The notes under the pieces: generated by a model | Told to the model about the DNA's origin: nothing | Databases searched by the model: none | Seen by the model: the letters and a program-made list of their open reading frames with translations, nothing else | Part shown: one piece after another, positions 1-8,050 of the stretch | How positions within the stretch are numbered: the stretch's first letter is position 1 | Layout: each line of letters begins with the position of its first letter | DNA from: Clostridiales bacterium | GTDB lineage: Bacteria > Bacillota > Clostridia > Oscillospirales > Butyricicoccaceae | Direction: 5' to 3' | NCBI GenBank assembly: GCA_019418305.1 | Contig: DYCA01000002.1 | Coordinates: 1-16,230 of the forward strand | Length of the DNA: 16,230 nt | Made by a program: the position numbers and the translations under genes

Positions 1-60
1 GAAATGGATAATGTTTTGCGCGCAAGGCAAAGACGAAAAACAGGGGAAACCGGAAAAATT

Positions 61-88
61 CTCCGCGGATGCGCTGTCATCCGCGGAG
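61..88 (-). terminator. Rho-independent terminator of the metallophosphoesterase gene
   Basis: A perfect 10-bp inverted repeat (CTCCGCGGAT at 61-70, ATCCGCGGAG at 79-88) has an 8-base loop. Read on the minus strand it is followed by AATTTTTCC, so it acts in the direction of the gene that stops at 132. Nothing else is recognisable in bases 1-60. Confidence 0.85.
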
Positions 89-131
89 AATCTGCCGAAA
101 GAATGTAGGAACGGAAGAAAGAGGGGAAAAA

Positions 132-2048
132 TTACTTGGTGATGATGGTCAGCGTGCCATTCGATACCGTGCCCTTGGTGCCCAGCGTGGACAGCAGGCT
201 TGCCGGGACATAGTAGTTGCCGTTTACGTCGGCAGCGGCCGTGGTCACGGTCTTGCCGTTTACCTGTAAGGTCAGGGTTTGCTTTACGCCGGTCGCCTCG
301 GCAGCCGGGGCAAGGGCTGCGGTGTCGTAGTGCTCGCCGGTGATGACGATGACGCCGTTCTTCCACTCGACGTTAAACTGGGCAGCCGTGCCGTTTACCG
401 CGGTGGCAAGGTCGCGCAGGCGGTAGTAGGTCTCACCGCTGACCGAAGCGGTCGAAACCTGCTTGGCTGCGCCGTCCACAGTGACTGCAGCGGCCTGCTC
501 GTCGGTCTTTTTGATGGTGAAGGTGTTGTCGATCTTTTCCACCTTTCCGGTATCGGTGATCTGGTAGGTATCGATCGAGAAGGTGTCAGCCGTCAGGTTG
601 ATGACCGAGTAGCTCGGCAGCCAGTTCTGGCTGCGCTCGGCGACGTAATCCTGCTGGGAGGCGATGAGCTCATAGAACTTGGAACCCGAAGCGGAGTTCG
701 CGGTCATGTACAGGATGCCCTGCGGGTTGGTGACCGTGTTGCTCTGCATATCCTCGATGGTGTAGCACTCGTTGTCGGCTTGGAATGCGTCGTGCTTGGC
801 CTGACCGGCTTCATCCTCGGGATAGAGCGGGATCTGCTCATCGGTCTGGGTGTTGTATGCATTGTCCCAGTCGTAGTCCGAGCCGTCTTCGTTCAGGCGG
901 AACTCATAAGTACCGTGGGTCTGGCCGTCGCCGTAGAGCAGCTTGGTGCGGCTGTAGGTGTGGTCGTGGCCCTGCAGGACAACGTCGATGTCGTACTCAT
1001 CAAAAATCGGGGTCAGCTGGGTGCGCAGGATCATGCCGTCGGTGTCCGAGTGGTCAAGGCCGGAGCCATAGATGTCCTGATGGATGGTGACGATGCGGAA
1101 TTTAGCGTCCGGATCGGAGGCTACGGCTTTCTGGATGGTTTTTTCATGCTCGGCCACGTTGTAGTTGTTGGTGTTGAGCACGATGAACAGGCCGGAGCCG
1201 TAGGAATAATAGTAGTCGCCGCCCGCTTCGGTTTCACCGTAGCCGGTCTGGTTCGGGTTGTAGAAGTGGTACTGGTAGTCCGCGTTGAGCGAGTCGTGGT
1301 TGCCAATCGTGGTGGCAACCGGCAGGCTGGTCAGCGCGCTGGCGGAAAGGTAACCCGCATACTCCTCTTCCTTGGGCTTGCCGGTCTTGTTGATCTGGTC
1401 GCCTGCGGAGATTACGAAATCAAGCCCCGGATTCTGCTGGAGCGCAATATCCAGTGTGCGGTCCCAAGCAAAGCTGTCGTTGCGCGCGGCGGTGTTGGCA
1501 GCGCCGCTGTCCGCAGCAAGCGCTTCGCCGTTCTGCGTCTGACCCTTGGAAGCGCCGATCTGCGGGTCGCCGACGTACAGGATCTGCGCGCTTTCAAAGT
1601 CGCCCGTCTGATAGGTCTTGACCTCGGTCTGCACACCGTTCTTTTCTACCGTGTAGTAGTAGGTGGTGTTGGCTTTGAGTCCGGTCACAGTAACATGGTT
1701 GTAGGAATAGGCCGTGCCATCGGTCAGGCTGGTGTCCACGGCGGCAGAAGTGCCGGTGAACTTTGCAAGGTTATTCTTGTCCGTGCCGAAGTGAACGACC
1801 GGCGTTGCGCTCTTGCCGGTCTCGTCCTTGCTGTACCAGGCGAAGTTCAGCTGGGTCTCGTCCGCGCCGGGCGTCATGGAAACCTGCGTGTAGTCGGTGG
1901 CAATGGTGTTCCACGCTTCGGTCCATGCCTGCCAGCCCGCAGCACCGGTGACGCTCGAATCGTTATAGTCCGCCGCGGAAGCGAACGGGTAGGTGCCGAG
2001 CAGCAGCGTGCTGGTCAGGATGCCTGCCAATACTCTTTTTGTCTGCAT
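132..2048 (-). CDS. Secreted purple-acid-phosphatase-like metallophosphoesterase with C-terminal copper amine oxidase-like (stalk) domain
   Basis: This 638-aa protein is predicted to be exported and to hydrolyse phosphoester bonds at a two-metal centre; the substrate cannot be told from sequence. Residues 1-25 form a signal peptide (KR, hydrophobic stretch, ASA cleavage motif). Residues of about 55-150 look like the N-terminal fibronectin-like domain of purple acid phosphatases. The metallophosphoesterase motifs follow in order: GDPQ (D161), GDQ (D217), GNHD (N250, H251), an IH motif (H323) and GHDHTYSR (H361, H363). Residues of about 519-638 contain YYRLRDLA and a VEWKNG strand pattern typical of the copper-amine-oxidase N-terminal/stalk fold found on Clostridial surface proteins. 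ATG at 2048 is chosen because GGGAG lies 9 bases upstream and the signal peptide follows directly. It is a single gene with its own promoter and terminator. No LPXTG or SLH anchor is seen. Confidence 0.9.
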   Translation of the reverse strand: MQTKRVLAGILTSTLLLGTYPFASAADYNDSSVTGAAGWQAWTEAWNTIATDYTQVSMTPGADETQLNFAWYSKDETGKSATPVVHFGTDKNNLAKFTGTSAAVDTSLTDGTAYSYNHVTVTGLKANTTYYYTVEKNGVQTEVKTYQTGDFESAQILYVGDPQIGASKGQTQNGEALAADSGAANTAARNDSFAWDRTLDIALQQNPGLDFVISAGDQINKTGKPKEEEYAGYLSASALTSLPVATTIGNHDSLNADYQYHFYNPNQTGYGETEAGGDYYYSYGSGLFIVLNTNNYNVAEHEKTIQKAVASDPDAKFRIVTIHQDIYGSGLDHSDTDGMILRTQLTPIFDEYDIDVVLQGHDHTYSRTKLLYGDGQTHGTYEFRLNEDGSDYDWDNAYNTQTDEQIPLYPEDEAGQAKHDAFQADNECYTIEDMQSNTVTNPQGILYMTANSASGSKFYELIASQQDYVAERSQNWLPSYSVINLTADTFSIDTYQITDTGKVEKIDNTFTIKKTDEQAAAVTVDGAAKQVSTASVSGETYYRLRDLATAVNGTAAQFNVEWKNGVIVITGEHYDTAALAPAAEATGVKQTLTLQVNGKTVTTAAADVNGNYYVPASLLSTLGTKGTVSNGTLTIITK

Positions 2049-2115
2049 TCGTGATTACTCCCTTTTTTGCATGTAATTGCAGGGTATGAATTGATTTTCC
2101 CTGTGTCCAAAAGCG

Positions 2116-2144
2116 AGTATAGCACCGGGAAAAAACCATCTCAA
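2116..2144 (-). promoter_or_regulatory. Sigma-A-type promoter of the metallophosphoesterase gene
   Basis: On the minus strand, TTGAGA (2144-2139), a 17-base spacer and TATACT (2121-2116) give a near-consensus promoter about 70 bases before the ATG. It lies only about 40 bases beyond the end of the truncated feoB reading frame. Confidence 0.75.
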
Positions 2145-2182
2145 CCACTCTTGCCAAAGCTTAGCCTACATTTTAACTGCCT

Positions 2183-3343
2183 TTAACGCAGATGGAAATG
2201 CAGCGCATTCCGCATCCGTTTTTGACCCAAGCACATGGTTAGGCTTTGTTTGCCGCAGGCATGCGCGCAGCGGAAGGCATGGTCGAGTTGAAAGGCGACG
2301 CGCGGCAGATAGCCTGCGTCCTCGAGCAGTGTAAACAGCGGAAAAAAGATGGCCATGGGCGGCAGCATGACCGAGATGACGGTCGCGAGTACGCGCCACA
2401 GGCCGTCGACCAGCAGGGAAACGGCGAACGGCGGCAGACCGAGTGTGGACAGAAAGGTGGCAAACGGTGTGCTCAGACCGAGCAGATGTTCGCCCAGCCA
2501 TTCGCTCGGGACATTAGCGCCGAACAGGGTGATGTAAAACACAAGCGCAAGCAGCAGCAGCATGAGAGGCAGCCCGAACCGGCGGCTGAGCAGGATACGG
2601 TCGATGCGCCGGTCGCGCGCATCTGCATCCGCGGGGACCTGTACGCAGGTCAGGGCGATTTCCTCGGCGCGCAGCGCTGCCGCAGCGGTTAGTAAATCAT
2701 CCAGCTGCTGCGCGGACAGTCCTTCGGGCGGATGGTCGGTGAGCGCAGCCAGCGCATCTGCGCGCGCAAGGCCGGAAGTGCGTATGGCCTGCTCGATTTC
2801 GGCGGAATAACGGATAGCGGTGGGGTGAGGGACGGTTTCACCGTTTAATATACGGCACACGGCTTGCGTCAGCGAGGGCAGACCGCGGCCGCGCCGCGCC
2901 GCACACGGCACAACCGGTACGCCCAACTCGCGCTCAAGTGCAGGTATGTCGATGTGGATGCGCTTTTTTCGCGCCTCATCCATCAGGTTCAGGCATACCA
3001 CGACGTTAGGCAGGAGTTCCAGCACTTGCAAAATCAAAATGAGGTTGCGCTCCAAACAGGTTGCGTCTGCAACCAGAACGGCCGCATCCGCTTCGCCGCC
3101 GGCGAGAAAATCCCGCGCGACACGCTCCTCTGCTGAGCGGGGGCGCAGCGAATAGGTCCCCGGCAGGTCGACCAGTGTCATTTCGCGGCCACCGCAGTGC
3201 ATTGTTCCGCGCGCGCCCGACACCGTCTTGCCGCTCCAGTTGCCGGTGTGCTGGCGCGCGCCGGTCAGCGCGTTGAATACAGTGGATTTGCCGACATTGG
3301 GGTTGCCCATCAGTGCTACGACCGGGGTTCGCTCCGACTCCAT
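2183..3343 (-). CDS. feoB: Ferrous iron transporter FeoB, 3'-truncated (G domain and first part of the membrane domain only)
   Basis: FeoB normally is a Fe(II) membrane transporter of about 600-700 aa with a cytosolic GTPase domain. Here only 386 aa remain. The GTPase domain is complete: G1 GNPNVGKST (13-21), the FeoB-specific GNWSGKTV region (34-41), G3 DLPG (59-62), G4 NLMD (119-122) and a CAARRGRG G5 region. Membrane helices start near residue 255 and run through the conserved PPMAIFFPLFTLLEDAGYLP segment to CGKQSLTMCLG. The family continues there with roughly GFGCNAAG and a further 250 or more residues. Here it changes to an unrelated QKRMRNALHFHLR tail and stops. I use ATG at 3343; it shares its A with the feoA TGA. 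A TTG one codon upstream is less likely. The truncated product lacks half of the transport core and is probably non-functional for transport, though its GTPase domain could still be made. Confidence 0.85.
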   Translation of the reverse strand: MESERTPVVALMGNPNVGKSTVFNALTGARQHTGNWSGKTVSGARGTMHCGGREMTLVDLPGTYSLRPRSAEERVARDFLAGGEADAAVLVADATCLERNLILILQVLELLPNVVVCLNLMDEARKKRIHIDIPALERELGVPVVPCAARRGRGLPSLTQAVCRILNGETVPHPTAIRYSAEIEQAIRTSGLARADALAALTDHPPEGLSAQQLDDLLTAAAALRAEEIALTCVQVPADADARDRRIDRILLSRRFGLPLMLLLLALVFYITLFGANVPSEWLGEHLLGLSTPFATFLSTLGLPPFAVSLLVDGLWRVLATVISVMLPPMAIFFPLFTLLEDAGYLPRVAFQLDHAFRCAHACGKQSLTMCLGQKRMRNALHFHLR

Positions 3344-3588
3344 CAAGCGTCCACCCCGATTTCGATTTGCGCGGCGTCATCCGCTCGCAGTGCGATGATC
3401 GCGCCGCGGATACGGTAGGCTGTCGGGTCGCCCGCTGCGGCACGTTGGATGCAGGATACCCGCGTGCCTGCCACCAGTCCGAGGTCCTGCAGGCGACGAC
3501 GCATGCCGCCTGACAGATGCAGCGCATGCACGCGCGCCCGCGAGCCTTCGGGCAGGTCGGACAGCGGGGAAAAGATTTCGTGGTCCAT
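3343..3588 (-). CDS. feoA: FeoA, small SH3-like partner of the FeoB iron transporter
   Basis: This is an 81-aa cytosolic protein of normal FeoA length. It has the family pattern: an N-terminal LSDLPEGSRARV strand, the GGMRRRLQDLGLVAGTRV core and a C-terminal strand ending in RADDAAQIEI. FeoA proteins are beta-barrel SH3-like partners that support FeoB-dependent ferrous iron uptake. It lies directly upstream of feoB with a one-base stop/start overlap, so the two are translationally coupled. The ATG at 3588 has only a modest GGGAA ribosome-binding site. The 134-base upstream gap (3589-3722) shows the terminator of the neighbouring operon; I could not find a convincing promoter or a Fur/DtxR-type operator in it. 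Confidence 0.88.
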   Translation of the reverse strand: MDHEIFSPLSDLPEGSRARVHALHLSGGMRRRLQDLGLVAGTRVSCIQRAAAGDPTAYRIRGAIIALRADDAAQIEIGVDA

Positions 3589-3693
3589 GCAATCATTCCC
3601 AGTTTAAAAGATTTTGGCCGCACTTCCCGCGGGGGGAAGGCGGTCATTGCATCCTATGCGGCGGTAGAACCTTGCGTGCGCAGCAACAAAAAG

Positions 3694-3713
3694 CCGGAAC
3701 CCAAGGGTTCCGG
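3694..3713 (-). terminator. Rho-independent terminator after the activase operon
   Basis: A perfect 9-bp stem (CCGGAACCC at 3694-3702, GGGTTCCGG at 3705-3713, loop AA) begins 9 bases after the stop of the 422-aa gene and is followed on the minus strand by CTTTTTG. T-runs on both sides make it symmetric, but only the minus-strand operon ends here. Confidence 0.88.
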
Positions 3714-3722
3714 TTTTTTGCG

Positions 3723-4991
3723 TTACTCTGCGCTCGACAGCATCAGCTTGATGCGGTTTTCCTGATTGATCTTGGATGCGCCGGGGTCATAGTCGACCGC
3801 GACGATGTTCGCCTGCGGGTAGACCTCGCGGATGCGGCGGATCATGCCCTTGCCCGCGATATGATTGGGCAGGCAGCCGAACGGCTGGGTGCAGACGATG
3901 TTGGTTACGCCTTCGCTGATGAGTTCGACCATTTCGGCCGGCAGCAGCCAGCCTTCGCCCATCTTAACACCCTCGCCGATGATGGCGTGCGACTTTTTGC
4001 GCACCTCGTCAAACGGCATCGGGGGACGGAAGTTGCCGTCCTTTTTCATAATTTTAATGATATCCGCCTGTTTGCCAAGCAGGAACTGATAGACGAACTT
4101 GTAAATGGCGGCGCGCTTGGCCGAGCGGCCGTACAGATTATGGTCGATAACCGAGTTGTAGATGGAATACAGGCAGAAGTCGGTCAGACCGGGCAGCACA
4201 GGCTCGCAGCCTTCCGAAAGCAGGAACTCCTCCAGACGGTTGTTGCCGAGCGGGGAGAACTTGACGTAAATCTCGCCCACAATGCCGACCATCTTCTTTT
4301 TCTGCGTCTTGTCCAGACGCAGCTTGCCGAAAGCGGTCAGCACATACTGGTACAGGTGCTTGACCTCGCTGTAGCGCACCATACGGTCGCCCGTAAAGCG
4401 CGCAGTAACCGCGTTCATACAGATTTCGATGGCCTTTTCGGTCGAGCCGGGTACGACTTCATACGGACGGCACTGGTTGGCTACCAGCATAATCAAATCG
4501 CCGATGAGCAGCGCGTAAGCAATCTGGATGAGCATGGTCTTGGTCAGCTTGAAGCCGGGGTTGGCATCCTCTTCCAGACCGGCAAAGTTGAGCGAAATGA
4601 CCGGGATAAAGCCATATCCGTTCTTTTCCAGTGCCTTGCGCATCAGATGGATGTAGTTGGAAGCGCGGCAGCCGCCGCCGGTCTGCGGCAGGATGAGCGC
4701 AATTTTGTGGATGTCGTATTTGCCGGACTCAATGGCATCCAGCAGCTGGCCGATGACCAGCAGCGCGGGATAGCAAGTGTCGTTGTGCACGTTGCGCAGG
4801 CCCTGTTCCGCGATGTTCGGCCCGAACGTGTTGAGCAGTTCCATGTTATAGCCGAAGTTCTTCATCAGGCGGCACATCAGGCCGAGCTGCACCGGCAGCA
4901 TATTGGGTACCAGAATGGTATAATCCTTGCGCATTTCCTCTGTGAACTGCGCGTATTGATAGGTTTTAGGCGTCGTGTTGTTGTTTTGCAA
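3723..4991 (-). CDS. 2-hydroxyacyl-CoA dehydratase-like partner protein (C-terminal part of the large activase/DUF2229-type protein)
   Basis: This 422-aa protein matches the C-terminal section of the very large activase proteins of Clostridia, related to the HgdB-like dehydratase/reductase fold. Conserved cysteines that could hold an iron-sulfur cluster are visible in NDTCYPA (C73), GGGCRASNY (C108), NQCRPYE, and CTQPFGCLPNH (C367, C373). The C-terminus VDYDPGASKINQENRIKLM is typical of that section. In many relatives this region is fused to the activase; here it is a separate gene overlapping it by 26 bases. The start is TTG at 4991, supported by an AGGAGG nine bases upstream; the next in-frame ATG (residue 20) would remove part of the N-terminus. 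The natural substrate is unknown, and no dehydratase substrate-binding gene, CoA-transferase or ETF lies nearby, so a specific pathway should not be assigned. Confidence 0.8.
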   Translation of the reverse strand: MQNNNTTPKTYQYAQFTEEMRKDYTILVPNMLPVQLGLMCRLMKNFGYNMELLNTFGPNIAEQGLRNVHNDTCYPALLVIGQLLDAIESGKYDIHKIALILPQTGGGCRASNYIHLMRKALEKNGYGFIPVISLNFAGLEEDANPGFKLTKTMLIQIAYALLIGDLIMLVANQCRPYEVVPGSTEKAIEICMNAVTARFTGDRMVRYSEVKHLYQYVLTAFGKLRLDKTQKKKMVGIVGEIYVKFSPLGNNRLEEFLLSEGCEPVLPGLTDFCLYSIYNSVIDHNLYGRSAKRAAIYKFVYQFLLGKQADIIKIMKKDGNFRPPMPFDEVRKKSHAIIGEGVKMGEGWLLPAEMVELISEGVTNIVCTQPFGCLPNHIAGKGMIRRIREVYPQANIVAVDYDPGASKINQENRIKLMLSSAE

Positions 4992-7929
4992 GTTTTCTGC
5001 CCTCCTCTACGGCGGCCAGCATGCTGCGGATGCGGATTTTTGCCGCGCCGAGATTGCTGATCTCGTCAATCTTGAGCTGTGTATAGAGTTTGCCGCCATT
5101 TTCGCAAATGGCACGCATTTCGTCGGTGGTGATGGCGTCGATGCCGCAGCCAAAGGACACCAGCTGAATCAGCTGCGCGTTTTCTTTTTTGGTGACGTAT
5201 TTCGCTGCGCCGTACATGCGCGAATGATAGGTCCACTGATTGAGGACATGCACTTGCGGCGCTTCGGTCAGCTGCCAGACTGCGTCCTCAGACACGATGA
5301 CCAGTCCGAACGAGGCGATTAACTGGTCAATGCCATGGTTAATCTCCGGGTCGACATGGTACGGACGGCCCGCGATGACCGCAATATCCAGTCCGTGCGT
5401 GTCGGCATAAGCGATGGCCTTCTGGCCCTCTACGCGGATTTGCGCGTAATAGTCGGCCAGCTCCTGATAAGCAGCCTTTGAAGCGGCTTCCACCTGCTTT
5501 TTCTTCAGCTGCGGATACTTGCCGCAGAAATATTTTGCCGCGTGCTGGGTAAACCGCTTGGGGTCAGCCAGCTCAAAATACGGCATCATAAAGTCGAAAT
5601 CGGAAAGCGCTGCGACGTTCGCCTTCAAAAGCTCGGGATAGTACGCCACAACCGGGCAGTTATAGCAGTTGGTCGCGCGGCCCTCGTCCAGATTGTAGGT
5701 CATGCACGGATAGAAAATCGCGTCCACGCCCTTTTCCAGCAGGTTTTCGATATGGCCGTGCATCAGCTTGGCCGGGTAGCATACAGTGTCCGAAGGGATA
5801 GAGTGCTGTCCCTTCATGTACATGTCGCGGGTGGACACGTCGCTCAGCACGGTTTCAAAACCGAGCGAACGCAGGAAAGTCGTCCAGAACGGCAGCAGCT
5901 CGAAATAGTTCAGGCCAAACGGCAGCCCGATCGTGGCGAGCGGCGCAGGATTGCCGGACGGTTCGCCGTAGCTGCGAAGTTTATCCAGCTTCCATTTATA
6001 AAGGTTGGGCAGGTCAGTCTTTTTCACGCCGCCGAGCGGACGCTCACAGCGGTTGCCTGAGATGAAACGGCGGCCGCCGCCGAAGTCGTTAATGGTCAGG
6101 CTGCAGTGGTTTTCGCACAGACCACAGCGCGCGGTGCGCACGGTGTGCTCGAAACCGGCGAGCACGTCTGTTCCAATGAGCGAGGTCTGCTCCGGACGGT
6201 TGTCCTTGGCGTGCAGCGCTGCGCCGTAAGCACCCATCAGGCCGGCAATTGCCGGACGGGTCACGTCGCGGCCGATTTCCTGCTCGAACGAGCGCAGAAT
6301 GGCATCGTTTAAGAACGTGCCGCCCTGCACGACGATGTGCTGGCCGAGGTCATCCGGCGAGTGCGCGCGGATAACCTTATACAGTGCGTTTTTGACGACC
6401 GAAACCGACAGGCCAGCCGAAATCGCGTCGATACCTGCGCCGTCCTTCTGTGCCTGCTTGACCGAGGAGTTCATGAACACCGTGCAGCGCGAGCCGAGGT
6501 CAATCGGATGCTGAGCAAACAGGCCGAGCTTGCAGAATTCCTCGATAGAGTAGCCCATCGAGCGGGCAAAGGTCTCGATGAACGAGCCGCAGCCCGACGA
6601 GCAGGCCTCGTTGAGCGAGATGTTATCGATGCACTTGTTGCGGATCTTGAAGCACTTGATGTCCTGTCCGCCGATGTCGATGATGAAATCGACATCCGGG
6701 CAGAAGTGGCGTGCCGCGCGGAAGTGCGCGACCGTTTCGACCAGTCCGAAGTCCACGCCGAAGGCGTTCTGGATGAGCGCTTCGCCGTAGCCGGTGACCG
6801 CGCTGGAAACGATATGTACGCGGTCCCCGCACAGCTTATACAGCTGGGTGAGCTGCTCACGGATAACGTCCGCCGGGTTGCCTTTATTAGATTGGTAGTG
6901 ATGGTACAGAATTTGATGGTCCTCACCAATCAGCACCAGCTTGGTCGTGGTCGAGCCGCAGTCGATGCCGAGATAAGCGTCCCCTTCGTACATCGTGACG
7001 TTTTGCGTCATGACGTCGTGCACGCCGTGGCGGTGTTTGAATTCCTCGTACTGCGCTTCGTTTTCAAACAGCGGCGGCAGATAGTTTGCCACCACCGGTG
7101 CGCCGGCCGCATGCTCAAGCGCGTCGAGCAGTGACGAGACGGTATAGGTTTTCTGTGTGTCGCCCGCGTACTCCGCCGCGCCTGCGGCAATTGCGTAGGG
7201 GGCAAGGTCGGGGAAGTGCGCATGCGCATCGTCCAGACCGAGCGTTTCCTGAAAACGGTGCTGCAAGCCCTTAAAGAAGAACAGCGGCCCGCCCAAGAAC
7301 AGCACGTCGCCTTTGATTTCGCGGCCCTGCGCCAGACCTGCGACCGTCTGATTGACGACCGCCTGGAAGATGGACGCGGCAACGTCCTCTTTGCGCGCGC
7401 CTTCATTTAACAGCGGCTGGACATCTGACTTGGCGAACACGCCGCAGCGGGACGCGATGGTGTAGATGCGCTCCGCGCCCTGCGCGAGCTGATCCAGTTC
7501 AGCCGGGGTTACGTCCAGCAGCACGGCCATCTGGTCGATGAACGCGCCGGTGCCGCCCGCGCACGAGCCGTTCATGCGTTCCTCCAGCTGGCCGGACAGA
7601 AACACAATCTTGGCGTCCTCACCGCCCAGCTCAATGACCACATCCGCCTGCGGCACATGCACGCCAACCGCTTTGCGTGTGGCAAAAACCTCCTGTACAA
7701 AGTCGATGTCGGCAGCTTTGGCGACGCCCAGGCCTGCCGAGCCGGTGATGGCGCAGCGCAGCGTGGCGTCCTCCCCAATCAGCGCGCGCGCATTTCGCAC
7801 CAGCTCAACCGCTTTTTCGCGTACCTTGGAAAAGTGGCGCTCATAGTGCTTGTGGATGATCTCTCCATCGCGCACAACGACGATTTTAACCGTTGTTGAG
7901 CCGATATCGATTCCTACATTTACGTTCAT
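4966..7929 (-). CDS. Duplicated ATP-dependent activase (two BcrAD/BadFG ASKHA domains plus DUF2229 region)
   Basis: This 987-aa protein belongs to the activator family of 2-hydroxyacyl-CoA dehydratases and benzoyl-CoA reductases, which use ATP to drive low-potential electron transfer from a [4Fe-4S] cluster. Two ASKHA ATPase domains are present. The first (1-255) has GIDIGSTTVK, C123 in GSCAGGTGAF and C162 in SRCGVFAKSD. The second (319-575) has GIDCGSTTTK, IGGQD (419-423), C443/C447 in EACSSGCGSF and C482 in SRCTVFMNSS. Each domain keeps the two cysteines that in HgdC dimers bridge the cluster, so one chain might mimic the dimer. From about 600 a cysteine-rich DUF2229 region follows (C602, C605, C609, C628, and later CYPAK and TNCYNCPV). 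ATG at 7929 has AAGGA upstream. It is first in an operon with the 422-aa partner and is preceded by a structured leader. The target enzyme is unknown. Confidence 0.88.
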   Translation of the reverse strand: MNVNVGIDIGSTTVKIVVVRDGEIIHKHYERHFSKVREKAVELVRNARALIGEDATLRCAITGSAGLGVAKAADIDFVQEVFATRKAVGVHVPQADVVIELGGEDAKIVFLSGQLEERMNGSCAGGTGAFIDQMAVLLDVTPAELDQLAQGAERIYTIASRCGVFAKSDVQPLLNEGARKEDVAASIFQAVVNQTVAGLAQGREIKGDVLFLGGPLFFFKGLQHRFQETLGLDDAHAHFPDLAPYAIAAGAAEYAGDTQKTYTVSSLLDALEHAAGAPVVANYLPPLFENEAQYEEFKHRHGVHDVMTQNVTMYEGDAYLGIDCGSTTTKLVLIGEDHQILYHHYQSNKGNPADVIREQLTQLYKLCGDRVHIVSSAVTGYGEALIQNAFGVDFGLVETVAHFRAARHFCPDVDFIIDIGGQDIKCFKIRNKCIDNISLNEACSSGCGSFIETFARSMGYSIEEFCKLGLFAQHPIDLGSRCTVFMNSSVKQAQKDGAGIDAISAGLSVSVVKNALYKVIRAHSPDDLGQHIVVQGGTFLNDAILRSFEQEIGRDVTRPAIAGLMGAYGAALHAKDNRPEQTSLIGTDVLAGFEHTVRTARCGLCENHCSLTINDFGGGRRFISGNRCERPLGGVKKTDLPNLYKWKLDKLRSYGEPSGNPAPLATIGLPFGLNYFELLPFWTTFLRSLGFETVLSDVSTRDMYMKGQHSIPSDTVCYPAKLMHGHIENLLEKGVDAIFYPCMTYNLDEGRATNCYNCPVVAYYPELLKANVAALSDFDFMMPYFELADPKRFTQHAAKYFCGKYPQLKKKQVEAASKAAYQELADYYAQIRVEGQKAIAYADTHGLDIAVIAGRPYHVDPEINHGIDQLIASFGLVIVSEDAVWQLTEAPQVHVLNQWTYHSRMYGAAKYVTKKENAQLIQLVSFGCGIDAITTDEMRAICENGGKLYTQLKIDEISNLGAAKIRIRSMLAAVEEGRKLAKQQHDA
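4989..5006 (-). promoter_or_regulatory. Ribosome-binding site and TTG start of the 422-aa activase partner, inside the upstream gene
   Basis: On the minus strand AGGAGG (5006-5001) sits 9 bases before TTG (4991-4989). Both lie within the last codons of the 987-aa gene, which stops at 4966. This fixes the unusual TTG start and suggests coupled translation at a fixed ratio. Confidence 0.75.
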
Positions 7930-7959
7930 ATATCCTTATTCTCTCCCATGATAAAAACA

Positions 7960-7978
7960 ATGCGTCCGTAGGACGCAT
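7960..7978 (-). terminator. Terminator-like hairpin in the leader of the activase operon (candidate attenuator)
   Basis: A perfect 8-bp stem with a 3-base loop (ATGCGTCC at 7960-7967, GGACGCAT at 7971-7978) is followed on the minus strand by TGTTTTTAT. It lies between the activase promoter and its ATG, so a stop here would cut the leader transcript off before the gene. It may equally end a short RNA of about 90 bases. Confidence 0.6.
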
Positions 7979-7990
7979 GGTGAATGCGAA

Positions 7991-8043
7991 TAAGAATATG
8001 CCGCAAAACCGCATAAACTGAACGACGGCAGGGCACATTCTTA
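7991..8043 (-). ncRNA. Structured 5' leader hairpin of the activase operon (unassigned, possible cis-regulatory RNA)
   Basis: On the minus strand UAAGAAUGUGCC (8043-8032) can pair with GGCAUAUUCUUA (8002-7991), giving a 12-bp stem with one G-U pair. It encloses a 29-base loop that holds a competing CCG...CGG or UGCCG...CGGCA pairing. The stem starts almost exactly where the promoter predicts transcription to begin (about 8044). The terminator-like hairpin at 7978-7960 follows 12 bases later. I do not recognise a known riboswitch class. Confidence 0.5.
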
Positions 8044-8050
8044 CTTATTT

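Noticed and set aside
279..2054. Long plus-strand open frame opposite the metallophosphoesterase gene
   Set aside because: It mirrors the GC-rich codons of the real gene, has no domain pattern or ribosome-binding site, and the opposite strand has signal peptide and full catalytic motifs.
2049..2230. A detached 3' half of feoB or an insertion sequence explaining its truncation
   Set aside because: In the bases up to the phosphoesterase start I found no FeoB-like frame on either strand, no terminal inverted repeats and no transposase remnant.
3672..5060. Plus-strand open frame opposite the 422-aa activase partner
   Set aside because: It runs through a terminator and has no family pattern; the minus strand has conserved motifs and a ribosome-binding site.
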